From: Dinochytrium kinnereticum
Lineage: Eukaryota; Chytridiomycota; Chytridiomycetes; Chytridiales; Chytridiaceae
Reading direction: 5' to 3'
Length of the DNA stretch: 64,000 nucleotides
NCBI GenBank assembly: GCA_027604005.1
Contig: JADGJT010000023.1
Coordinates: 48,422 to 112,421, forward strand
Made by a program: the position numbers and the translations under genes. Below the pieces are notes generated by a model. The model was not told the origin of the DNA. It was given only the letters and a program-made list of their open reading frames with translations, and made no database searches. Each line of letters opens with the position of its first letter. Positions within the stretch are counted from its first letter, which is position 1. Below, in pieces: positions 20,284-30,606 of the stretch.

Positions 20284-21366
20284 ATGGCACAAATCAAAGT
20301 CAGTTGAGGAGGAGGCCCATGCAACCGACTCACCCCCATTCCCCTCAGCTCCTTACGCAAGTTTCTGCGCAAAAGATTGATGTCATGCTGATGGACCCAG
20401 CGAAAGGAGGATTCTCAATCTTCCAGGTGTGCATGGACACCCCCGATCCGGTTGTGCAATCGACTCTGATACTCCTTTCGTTTCTTAACAGCTGATGGAG
20501 CTCGCGGGATTATCGGTTGCTCAAGCGGTGTTGAAAGCTTATCCTGTTGCGAATCATCCGCGTGTTTTGGTTGTTGCAGGTATTTTTTTTTGTTACAACG
20601 CATGGAGTAAACGTGTTGACTTTGAATCTTAGGACCAGGTGAGATCGGGAATGTTTTTCTAATGGTGACTGATGCTATTGAAAGGCAATAACGGTGGAGA
20701 TGCGCTTGTCGCTGCGAGGCATTTGAAGCATTTTGGGTATTCTCCGAGAATCGTTTATCCAAAGCAACCTCAGAAAGAGCTGTTTCTGGTGAATAGAATC
20801 AGGCTTCATCTCTTTGTTAACTCTTTTTTTTTTTTAGGGACTCGTCCAGCAGTGCAAGAATCTACGCATTCCTATCGACAAAGAGCTTGGTGGAGATGTT
20901 GATTCGTATCATGTTGTGCTTGACGGTATTTTTGGGTTCAGCTTTTCGGGAGAGATCAGGCAGCCTTTCGATTCTATCATATCGGTGCGGCACTCTAGTT
21001 TCAAACAGATCCAACTAAAACATATTTGTTGTTAAGACTCTAAAGAAATGCTCGGTCCCAATTGCATCCATAGACATTCCCTCAGGATGGGATGTTGAAG
21101 AAGGTATTTGCAAAAAGACGATGTGGGTATATCTCTACAGCTGACGATAAAAATTAAAAACAGGCAACAAGTGGTCAGGTCTTGAACCAGACACCTTGAT
21201 ATCGCTAACGGCGCCAAAGCTTTGCGCAAGATTCTTCAACGGCCGCAAACATTTCCTGGGTGGGCGGTTCATTCCCGAAGAGATGGAAAGAGAACTCGAG
21301 CTCAACCTCCCCAAATTCCCCGACGGTGATCAATGCGTAGAACTGAAGCTACCTTCCCAACTGTGA
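20284..21366 (+). CDS. NAXE: NAD(P)H-hydrate epimerase
   Basis: Metabolite-repair enzyme that epimerises damaged NAD(P)HX so that the dehydratase can restore NAD(P)H. Exons: 20284-20298, 20349-20426, 20492-20579, 20633-20638, 20685-20788, 20838-20984, 21037-21103, 21164-21366 (235 residues). The YjeF_N fold is clear: [92 protein letters not shown] and [12 protein letters not shown]. Exon 4 is only 6 nt and completes the GPGNNGGD substrate loop; without it both the frame and the motif are lost. Length agrees with fungal epimerases. Confidence 0.95.
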
Positions 21367-21409
21367 ATAAAAACCTCTCTAAGCCTCCTTCCCCGTGCAA
21401 TCCAAACAC

Positions 21410-21763
21410 TCAATCCTTTGCAGTCCCATCTCGAGGCCGGTAAGTAAACCCCCGGTCTCTCATGTCATCGATAACATCATCTGGCAATCTCCCAGAAATA
21501 CGAATGGCGTAGAGACCTTTTGTGAATTTATCACAGCGCTGCCATCGGGCGACCCAGGACATGGGTGGGTTCATCATGGCGACGACACCCTCAAATTGGA
21601 CGGAGGTGCAGTCTTGAATGCGGGTTGAGTGACCTTTGAGCTCTAGGATCTCTTCACAGTTGTCGCAGCCGTCTCGACGGAACTGTTCTTTCGTCTTGAC
21701 CAGGCCGCAGAGGAGGCAGGCTCGCCATCCCCTTCTGTTGCTGTCTGGGGGAATAACATCCAT
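21410..21763 (-). CDS. SPT4: Transcription elongation factor Spt4
   Basis: Zinc-finger subunit of the Spt4-Spt5 (DSIF) complex, which clamps RNA polymerase II or I onto DNA. A single exon of 117 residues fits the family length. The C4 zinc finger is CLLC...CDNC near residues 17-36, followed by the conserved TSVQFEGVVAMMNPPMSWVA, WQRCDKFTKGLYAI and the typical end GRLPDDVIDDMRDRGFTYRPRD. No intron is needed. Its 3' end lies 43 bp from the converging NAXE stop codon. Confidence 0.97.
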   Translation of the reverse strand: MDVIPPDSNRRGWRACLLCGLVKTKEQFRRDGCDNCEEILELKGHSTRIQDCTSVQFEGVVAMMNPPMSWVARWQRCDKFTKGLYAIRISGRLPDDVIDDMRDRGFTYRPRDGTAKD

Positions 21764-22600
21764 ATTTTTTTTTTAAAACACACTGAATTTTTGAGACGGA
21801 TAACTACTGGGTAACTACAGGGCCTTGAAAGGGAAGCAGCAGGGGCGCTCGACAGAATTTTGAGCACAAGTTGAGCGGGATCTCTCCATTTCTTGCTTTT
21901 GGTCTAACGGCGTAAAGCAGATGGGTCGCCAGAGATTAGATTGGTCCTTAAAAAACGACAGAAAGTAAACCCAGATCTTGGCTGGATTATGAGGCACAGC
22001 GATGGATGCCAGTGCTCTGGCAATAAAGATCCAACTAGCCCCAAGGTTTTCAATAATCCATTACCCGCATTTGAGTAGTGCTCAGCTCTCCAGATTCCCG
22101 CTGAATATTCTTACCCTTCACAACCATCGGACGATATAAAGCCCTGTGCTTATATACTGGATAACTCAAGGATAAAGAGCTTTCTTTCAAGCAAGAGGAT
22201 ATGCTCGTTAAAGAAAAGGCGAGCGAAAGATCGTGCGGCTGAATCTATAGCTTGTAACTGTCCCAATATGGCTCAATATATGGCATCTGTCGCTGGAGCC
22301 TAAAAATATTCATGGTCTCGGGCATACTGGCCGTATTCCTGGCCCAGCTGCTGCAAAAGCAGTGGAAGTCAACTTGTGTAGAGACTCGATCATCATCTGA
22401 TCATCAAGCTTTCAGCCATGACGACGTCTGGGGCGAAACCAAGTCCAGACATTCAGTTAGGACAGTGCTTACGATAAGTCAGCTTGAGGATAGCTGAGGC
22501 AGTCGCGATGGAGATGGCTCAAAATGAAAGAGTTGCCATCTGGTTGCCAAGCAAAGTTGTTCAGGTAGCGGACAGGTTGTCCGAATGTCTACAGTAAAAA
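21764..22600. other. Intergenic between SPT4 and the MadBub gene
   Basis: 837 bp between two divergent genes, presumably holding both promoters. No conserved coding frame or tRNA-like fold was seen on either strand. Confidence 0.4.
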
Positions 22601-25600
22601 ATGCAGACCTCAACACTTGAAAATGATGTTGTTGCAATGGAGTCCTTTGAGCACGCCAAGGAGAACATCCAGCCACTTGCGAAAGGAAGGTCAGCAAAGA
22701 CGCTCGCTACCGTCTACGGTGATGGCAGCAGCACCTCGTCCGGCAAGAGGGAAGGAGCCGCGCGGAGTGCTAAGGTGCAGGATGCGGAAGACGAGCGAAT
22801 CAGGTTGGAGAAGGCCGTCAGCCGAGTGAAGATGGATTCAGATGATCCACTGGACCCTTACCATCGACTCTTGCAATGGTATCAAGGACATCATCCATCG
22901 GGTCACCCAGAGTATTTTAAAATTCTGGAGAAAGCGGCGAGAGGGTTTAGAAAGGACCCAAGATACAAGAATGACCTGCGATATGTCCGGATATGGCTGG
23001 ACGTTGCCGCGAAAAACAATGCTCCTGATGAAGTGTTCAAGTATCTGGCGTTGAATGAGATTGGACAGATGGCGGCTGTGTTTTATGAGGAGCAAGCGGC
23101 TTTTATGGAAACCAGCAAGAGGTTGCTTCTTTTTTGTTGTTGTTGTTGCTACGGCTGGAGTGTTAAGCAGTGTTTTTTACAGATTTCAGGACGCCGATGA
23201 CGTTTACCGTCTGGGAATCAACAGAAAAGTCCTTCCTTTGGAGCGACTTCAAAGAAAGCACGAGGCCTTTCTCAAGCGATGGGAAAAGGAGAAACAAAAG
23301 CAGTGTGAAGAGGAGCCGGAACCAATCAATCCCAGCGCCGTGGTCCGGCCTGTGCTTGGAAGAGAGAACGCTCCTCCCAGTGCTGTACAAAGACCAGATG
23401 CACCAGCAACCCAGTCTAGAATGGCGCAGAGCCAGCAACCCAAAAAGAAAATAGCAGTCAACTCGACATCCAACGCTAAAATGAAGATCTTTCAAGACTC
23501 CGAACCAACCTCTTCTGTTATACCCGTGTCCGTGAGCTCGTCTATTGTCTCATCATCAAGATCTGATCTAGAAATCGGAACTTCCCGAAGGAAAGAAAAC
23601 GAGGTGTTGGCGGAACCGTGGCGGGCCACAAAGATATCTCAGCAAAGTCTGCCAAAACCCACATCTGGAAAGATAGAAGTTTTTTGCGATGAAGAGGTAA
23701 TACCCAACAGCTGGATGTGTTCGAATTTATTAATGGTTGGATTCCTATTGTTTAGGACGTACCAGTAACAAAAAATGCGGATAAATATGTAGCTCCAAAT
23801 ATTCTTGCATCCAAACCTGTCGAGGAAGGTTTGCCTCCATACTTTCCTACTTTTTTTATTGACAAAGCGTTTTTAAGTCGACAGATCATCTTTGCAATCC
23901 GTATTGAAAGACGACCCAGCCACAGAAGCAATCCCTACGTCAGAGAAATCCTCGCCAAAGCCAGCGCCACAACAAAAACCCGTAATTACTGGCGCTTCTG
24001 CAGCCTCATCTTTACAAGTACACTTCAAATGGGACGTTCATGGAGTAAAGAAAGGCGGGGAGGACGTTTCTTTTGAGGAGATTCGATCAAAGTTGGGTAG
24101 ATATGCTTTTAATCCAAAGAATTCTGTGGTCGAAAAGGAGCCTCAGAAGAAAGATCCCGCTATCCCTGAGAAGAGACAACGAACCAACGACGAAAATGAG
24201 AAATGGGTCCCACTTAAAGACTCTGGGTCGAACTCGAGAAATCTTTCTGCCTCACGGCCCTCAGATTTAAGCGATGATGACGATGAGGACGACGATAATG
24301 TTTTCCAGGCGCTCGCAACGGCGGACCGCTTTGGAAGGACTATCGTACCCGTAAAGGCGACTGGATTTGTCGCGAAGAAAACTGGCCTTCCATCTCCGAC
24401 CATCAATACCAAGGCAGCCCTAGCAGACGTCTTTGAAATGTTTAATGCGCCTATTCAAGATGAGCAATTTGAAGAGGATGTCCCTAATCCTGGATGGGTA
24501 GAGGTTGAGAACGACGAGACCGTATCATCCAAAGTCTTTAAGGTACAAACTTCGGGGAAGCTTGGCGTCTTCATGGATGGGGATGATGACCTGGCTGAGC
24601 ATGAGATATTGAAGCCAAAGCCTGCATCAAAGATGACCATTTTCGCTGGTGACGATGATGCTCGCCCTTTACATTCCGCGAAAACTCATCAAATGGGCAT
24701 TTTCATTGACGAGGATCCCGCTCCTACAAATCATAGCGTGCTCCAACCTAAGCCTCAAAAGATGAGCATTTTTGCTGGCGGCGACGAGGCCGGACCCCAC
24801 TCTTCCGGGGCTGCTGAAATACAGGCAACAAAAAAGATGGGCATTTTCGTTGACGAAAATAATGGAAGCGTTGCAACAGCGCCTCAGCTTTCAAAAAAGA
24901 TGAGGATATTTACTGATAATGACGACTCCGAAAACGTTAAGCCAAACGTAAAACTCACTTCAAAGCCGGGTCTAGGGCTCGGTTCTTTCACGGATACTGG
25001 ATTATCTCCATTGAAGTTGGCCCCGAAACCAGTTAAAGAGAATGATGAGAATCACTTTAGCGTCTCACACCCACGGAATATCAATGACCGAAAGGACCAT
25101 AGCTTTGATAAGGGAAAGAGCATTTTGGGGTCGCGGAGGAAGTCAAAGAGCGAATCCCCATCTGCCGATTCTTCCTTCGAGAGAGCCAACCAAAGCTTTG
25201 AAAGGAAAACTTGGGAAAGGGAGAGCACACCGGTGCTTGATCTAGAGAGTCCGTTTTTGGAATCCGGAAGAGCGGTGGACGCTAAACCCGATAAGAAATC
25301 GGAAGATTGCCATGAAAAAACGCAGCTTAGTTTCGGCAAAGCTCGGGTTGAGACGTCTGAAGATCTATCAGTACCGGCTCTATCAACGCTTTGCCATGCT
25401 GACTCTCGTGCTGATGATAACGCTGCTCGACGTATAAAGGTTTTCGAAGATTTTGAGGTACCCGTTACCTCTAACTCTGTTTCCGAAGTCGGCGACTTTC
25501 CCGACGATGAGTTTCAGATTGACCCGCCGTCCTCTGCAAGACCTAGCTTTGGCAGGGGATTCCGTAGCCAGATGTATAGGGACGTCATGACGCCTATTAC

Positions 25601-27348
25601 TGAGGTGTCTTTTGAAGGTGATCGCACAATTGCAGGCCTGAGCACGATTGGTGATGCGACAAAGTTTAGATACAATGGCGCTTTTTCGACTGCCTCGAGC
25701 ACAAGAGGACGCGAATCCTTAGACTTGTCGAATTACACCTTTGGGTTCAACACAAGCTTGAGTGACCACACTATTAGCTCCATTAGTGCTGCAAATAGTG
25801 GAAGCGATCTATCATTGGGGGCTTTAAATGATATTGATCTTAGTGGTGCTTCAAGGAGGTCATCTAGAGGTTTGACGGAGGAATCATCACGGCAATTTGC
25901 GGTTCATGACAATGTGGCTGATGTGGGATACGTTTTAAAGGATCTTGAGCCTGGTGTGAAACCTGTTTCTGATTACTCACCTCGTCAAGTTAGAGATGAT
26001 GATGTTGAACGTTTTGATGACGATGAAGAGGTATTAGTGCAGTTTTGTGATTATTTTAAACGTTGACAATGCCTTTTAACAGCAGTCTGAAGAAGTGTAT
26101 GATGGCGAGGATGATGATTCTCCTCTGGAGTTCGCTTCGCCGTGTGATCCCTTTAGCGACGAGACAAAGCAAGTGATTCTGCTGAAATCTGAGCCACGAA
26201 TAAGCGACATCCCTGGTCACTTCGACTGTACAAGAATTCCTGGCTCGCTCAACATTTCGAACTCTGTGAAGCGTTCCCTGTCAGAAGCCGACATCGACTC
26301 GGTCTGCAAGATTTCCCTAGGTCTTAAAACGGTCGCCTTCCGGATTATCAACATTCTAGGGAAGTCTCGACACGTGTTTGCGATCGAAGAGCTCGACGGA
26401 AGCGTAGACGATGGATCGCAGGAGACGACGGTCTTGAAAGGTTGCGAACTTGCCCGTTGGGAGTATTATGTGATCTCCTTAATCAGGTCAGAAGTAGATG
26501 AAAGGAGTCTTTCATCCATTGTCGAGCCTATCTCATGTCTGTCACTTGTCGGTATGGACTGCCTTCGCCTGCGCCACAACAATTTTGGCACGATGGAAGG
26601 CGCTCTGAAGCTTTCAAAGAGTGGTGGCTTTGGGAATGGGGTAGCGGCGAACCTCGAAGGAGTTGACGAGCTCCTCGCCGCTTTCTGGTCTATCGAACTG
26701 CTGCGGGCTGTGGATGACTTGCATGCTGCTGGTTTCACTCATGGTGCGTTGCAACCAGATAACATTATGCTTCGCTTCCCTTCGGAAAACCGGGTGAGCA
26801 CGCGGTACTGTTCAAGTGGGAGTGGTGGATGGAATGACTTAGGAATTCTTCTGGTGGACTTTGTTAGGGCCGTTCGATTGGATGCCTTCCCGAGTAACCA
26901 GCTGTTCTCCTTGCCTATAGACTTGAAAGAGCTCTTCAGCGAGCAAAATTCTGCTGAAGACATGAATGCATGGGTTTTGATGCTTATCGACTGGCTTTCT
27001 GCGGCGAAAGTTATACACCTCATGATATGCGGTCGTTTTTTGGAATGCAAGCTTGGAGATACCTCAACAATCAAACCCCAATTGGCCCAGCATCTGGATT
27101 CCTCCAACCTTGAGATGTGGCAAAATCTCCTTTCGGCGATCCTTGCCTTCCCTGATATTTCAAATCTTTTGCAGCAAAGCTATAATGCTGACGATATACC
27201 TAGCTGCCAGCCAATGCTGCAATACGTTAAAAATATCAGATCGGCACGGCAAGCCCTAGAAGCATGGCTTGAGGGATCAAGTTTTAAGAGTGGGAAGAGT
27301 TTGAAGAATCTTTTGCAGCGAGTCGAGATTGCGTTCTTGACCGAATAA
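22601..27348 (+). CDS. MadBub spindle-checkpoint protein (BubR1/Mad3-like pseudokinase)
   Basis: Spindle-assembly checkpoint protein expected in the mitotic checkpoint complex with Cdc20, Bub3 and Mad2. Exons 22601-23121, 23183-23696, 23756-23828, 23878-26030, 26083-27348 give 1508 residues. A KEN box at residues 20-22 (AKENIQPL) precedes the Mad3/BUB1 TPR-like region (about 85-190; DPLDPYHRLLQWYQ). A second KEN (RRKENEVLAEP) lies near 312. A GLEBS-like Bub3-binding motif lies near 430 (GEDVSFEEIRSKLGR). A long disordered middle carries about nine copies of [KRQ]-[MIL]-x-[IV]-F-x-[DG]. The C-terminal kinase-like fold (about 1180-1500) has degenerate catalytic motifs: VAIK-type Lys replaced (HVFAIEEL), HGALQPDN instead of HGDIKPDN, and VDFVRA instead of a DFG. 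It therefore looks like a catalytically dead BUBR1-type domain. Confidence 0.92.
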
Positions 27349-27436
27349 ACAGTAACCAGCCTTCTTTCGTTATCCATTCAGTGGACGTGTAAAATAAATA
27401 TCTTTTGTCGATGTGAATGCGCGGTGTTTATTTAAT

Positions 27437-28509
27437 TTATTTGGATGGGTGAAGTGGGGCTGACTCATGTTCAGGGTCAGCAACTACATCAACTGTGGCC
27501 GAGATTGTTCGAGGAGGCGCGACAGGCAGTGGCGGTCCCCTCTCGGGTGTGAATGTAGACGCAAATGACCCCCATGTCGCCTTTCGCGTCCATAACCTTG
27601 AAACACCGTCATTCTCCCCGCTGGTTGCGGAGGACTTCTCGTCAATCAACGGAGTGTCATCCGGAATCGAGCCGTAGGTGCCGCTCACGCCATGGAGCTT
27701 GGACAAAATGGGAGGGGCCAGTGGTGCCGACTTCACTTTGACGCCATATCGCTCTGGTCCATCGGCGAGGGTCCGTTTGAGAGAGTACACAATGATATCG
27801 GCGTAGATCTTTGGGGATTCGTTAATGGATGAGTGCAAAACTGGTGTTCTTACAATGACCAAGGAGTCAATGAGCCCGACTCCTATCAGCAAGCCCAGTG
27901 TTAAATACGACGCATAGTTGCAGTCAGTATTTGATGGAACCAAGGTTGGATTCTGAATGCTGAAAATACTGCATTGCTTGACCAGCCTTGTTCTCTGGGT
28001 GAACAAGTAGATGGGTATAAGAATTGCGCGACAGAGCACGATGAACATGGCAATACGGGACACGTCCACAGACACTTTGGACAGCCTGTAATTATTCTTT
28101 TGAGTGCTTTAGCATGCAAGGCCACAACAATAAATACAAGGAGAGCTCACCGTAGCAGCCAAAGTTATGCACAGTGCACCAAAAGCTACCAGAACCACAC
28201 AAAAGCCCACCAAAACCCATTTCATCCAAAGTGCCCAGATGTTGTTTTTCCCTTTACCCACTCATGTCTTAGTTCAAATGACTCCTAAGCACAAAAAAGG
28301 TGGGAAAACTCACAGGAGTGGGAGGACGCCCCGAGCCCGATGGCAAACCAGCCATTGAGAGCCTGATTTTGGGAGTGGTTGCATTAGTGGCCATGCAGCA
28401 CGAACAAACACAATTCTGAGGCAGCCAAACTTACGATAAAGTAGAGTCCAAAGATCAGCAGCGCCGGACGCAGCGGAATGCAGAACAAACAGTTTCTGTG
28501 AGGTGCCAT
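27437..28509 (-). CDS. Four-transmembrane protein of unknown function
   Basis: Minus-strand exons 28509-28435, 28362-28314, 28251-28151, 28096-27854, 27808-27437 (279 residues). Four hydrophobic segments are visible: IPLRPALLIFGLYFIALNGW (joined from two exons), WVLVGFCVVLVAFGALCITL, RIAMFIVLCRAILIPIYLF and ASYLTLGLLIGVGLIDSLVI. The spacing gives a short Cys-containing loop (QCSIFSIQNP...TDCNY) between TM3 and TM4. The cytosolic tail of about 120 residues is Pro/Ser/Thr-rich. The layout is tetraspan-like, but the CCG motif of true tetraspanins is absent and no named family is recognised. The last intron (27853-27809, 45 nt) is a multiple of three without a stop, so retained and spliced forms would both be translatable. 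Confidence 0.65.
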
Positions 28510-29027
28510 CTTAAAGTGACGCTTGGCGGTTCAAGTGGTTGAAACTGTGAAGTCTTCCAAGTCTCAGCCGCAAATTTCTTTTGGGGCTGGCAAGTCCTTG
28601 TCAGCCTTTTTTGCTGTAACGACTCTTTAAACACGAGCTGGAAGATGAGCGTGTTTGGAACGGAGAATATCCACTCGCTAGCCTCTAAAGCAAAAAAAGG
28701 GAAGACCAGCTAATGTACGGGTCAGGGTGCAGCCATCTAATTGTTTGATGCCAATGCTCTTTGGATGATAATTGGCACACAGGGGGCGACGATGAAGGAC
28801 GTAGAGGAGTTGACTATTCAGAATACTCAGACCCTATATGAATTATAAAGATGACAGAAACCTTTCACGCCATTCACCCGTCTGACCAATGTGTCTGAGC
28901 CTGAAAACGAAAGAAAAAGAAAAGGTCTGTGGTGGCTTAATTCAAAATATAGTTCAGGAAAGTGAGCAATGCTAGATATTGACAAGGAGTGGTTGCGCCG
29001 AAAACGCAAAGTGGGAAAGGAAAATTA
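28510..29027. other. Intergenic, no gene seen
   Basis: 518 bp between the four-TM gene start and the PA-TM-RING stop, both on the minus strand. It should hold the promoter of the former and the 3' UTR of the latter. Nothing further is recognised. Confidence 0.4.
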
Positions 29028-30191
29028 TCAAACTTGTGCCATAAGTAAAGGAGTTGTTTCATTGGGAATTTGGGGTTCATGCTCGGTAATGTCTGCTTTG
29101 CACAGTGGGCATGTTTTGAGATACCCCGTGAGCCATCTTTACCGATTAGTACAAATAGTGAGATTGTTACAATACCTGTCAACGCATTCCACATGAAAGT
29201 TATGGCGGCATGGGAGAGACCTAACTTGATCTCCAACCTCTGCAGGACGTTAAAAGCAGCATTCCGATCGTGGTTCTTACCGTAATTTTCGAGGCAGATA
29301 CTGCAGGGAACATCAAATGCGGCAGTGTCGGTAACAACAGTCAAGGGAAGAGACTTGACCAACGAGGTTGGGGCAAGATCCCTCCACCTCCGCTTGATCT
29401 CATTATAACCCCATATGCACCAAAGCCCAACTATGACCAACACCGGCGAGAAAATAGTGACAATAATCATTTCGATCAAAGGAAATAAGGAGGGATTCGG
29501 TTCAAGCCTGACCATCAGTCTGTTTTGACTGGAGAAAAAACTATGATATCGGTTGATATCGGGAGGGCTCTGGCTGGCATTATCTTTCGAGTTTTGACTG
29601 TTTCTCTCGGATGATCTCATTCGAAGGAGTGTTGCAGAGTCCTAAAGGTCACTTAATACAAACAGGGAACTTTACAAACCCACATAAGACACAAAAACTG
29701 AGGGTATTAAAATGTCGGACGACTCTCCTGACGGGGACATAGTAACCAAACTAGCCTGTGGAATGATGTCTAGATGTTAGCCAGAAAGAGGGACATAGAT
29801 AAACCTCCAACTATCACTGCACTTGCACCACTTTTCTGCATCGCTCGTACTTTTTGAGTGAATGAACAGTTTCCTCGAGAAACTAAGGCAATCCAAATAA
29901 ATGGCACGACAGTTGTTATGGGCTCGCATCCATATTGAAATTTGTCGAAGGGAGAAAAGGCCTCAGCAGGCAAGAGAGTGCCTTCAATTCCATTCAAAGG
30001 GATACTCGGCCCAAATCCAGCCAGTCGATCCTAAAATAGTATTTCATTATGGGTGCAAGCAACCAACAGCTATTTACCGGCAGCGTTTCATTGGTGTCCA
30101 GAAGAATCAGTGTTGCGTCAACATGAGGGAGAAGAAAGACCAGGAGGTAAAGCACAGCACACAGATAATGCAGCTTGGAGGTATCTGGCAT
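29028..30191 (-). CDS. PA-TM-RING E3 ubiquitin ligase (RNF13-like)
   Basis: Endomembrane ubiquitin ligase type: lumenal protease-associated (PA) domain, one TM helix and cytosolic RING-H2. Minus-strand exons begin 30191-30078 and continue with 30030 to about 29805, about 29755-29684, 29641-29281, 29239-29176 and 29136-29028. A signal peptide is visible (LCAVLYLLVFLLPHVDA). The PA domain contains GFGPSIPLNGIEG, ALVSRGNCSFTQKVRAMQKS and SDILIPSVFVS. The TM is MIIVTIFSPVLVIVGLWCIW. The RING-H2 reads CSICLENY, then LPCRHNFHVECVDRW, then TCPLCKADI, with all eight ligands in C3H2C3 order. The junction near 29760-29805 is ambiguous because the best donor and acceptor do not keep frame. The tail after the RING is short. 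Confidence 0.88.
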
Positions 30192-30606
30192 GGATGATTT
30201 TGGCTGCGATGATGATGAGGTCTGGCAGCATATGAGTCTGACGGCGGGTGCTCGCCACTTTGCCCGCTTCATCTTTCACTTGCAAAAATTGCCATAAGAC
30301 TCTGGTATCATGAGGCACAGCTTTTACCAACGGCATTGCCCAGATACTGGATGCTGCGGCAACGCGCGGCGACAGTGACGGACTGCAGATGGATTGATGA
30401 TGGTCGTTTGACGATTGAATCTAGTGTTTACGCTCTCTATCATCCTGCCACCTTTACAGCAAATGATCATGCCTCTTGGACATTGATCACAGTGGCTCCA
30501 CGATCAATTCGATGGGTCGTGATTGAAACGATATGACCAAAGACAATGCGAACCGCTTTCGTTATAAAACCATTGCTACCAGGAAAAAAAAAGAATCTCT
30601 TGCAAC
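30192..30606. promoter_or_regulatory. Divergent promoter region, PA-TM-RING gene and Ser-rich gene
   Basis: 415 bp between two divergent start codons. The A-run AGGAAAAAAAAAGAA lies just upstream of the plus-strand ATG at 30607. No TATA element was assigned. Confidence 0.4.

Noticed and set aside
29494..29620. Start codon for the RING protein at the Met of MRSSERNSQ
   Set aside because: Upstream exons encode a signal peptide and PA domain in the correct order for PA-TM-RING proteins, so this Met is internal.
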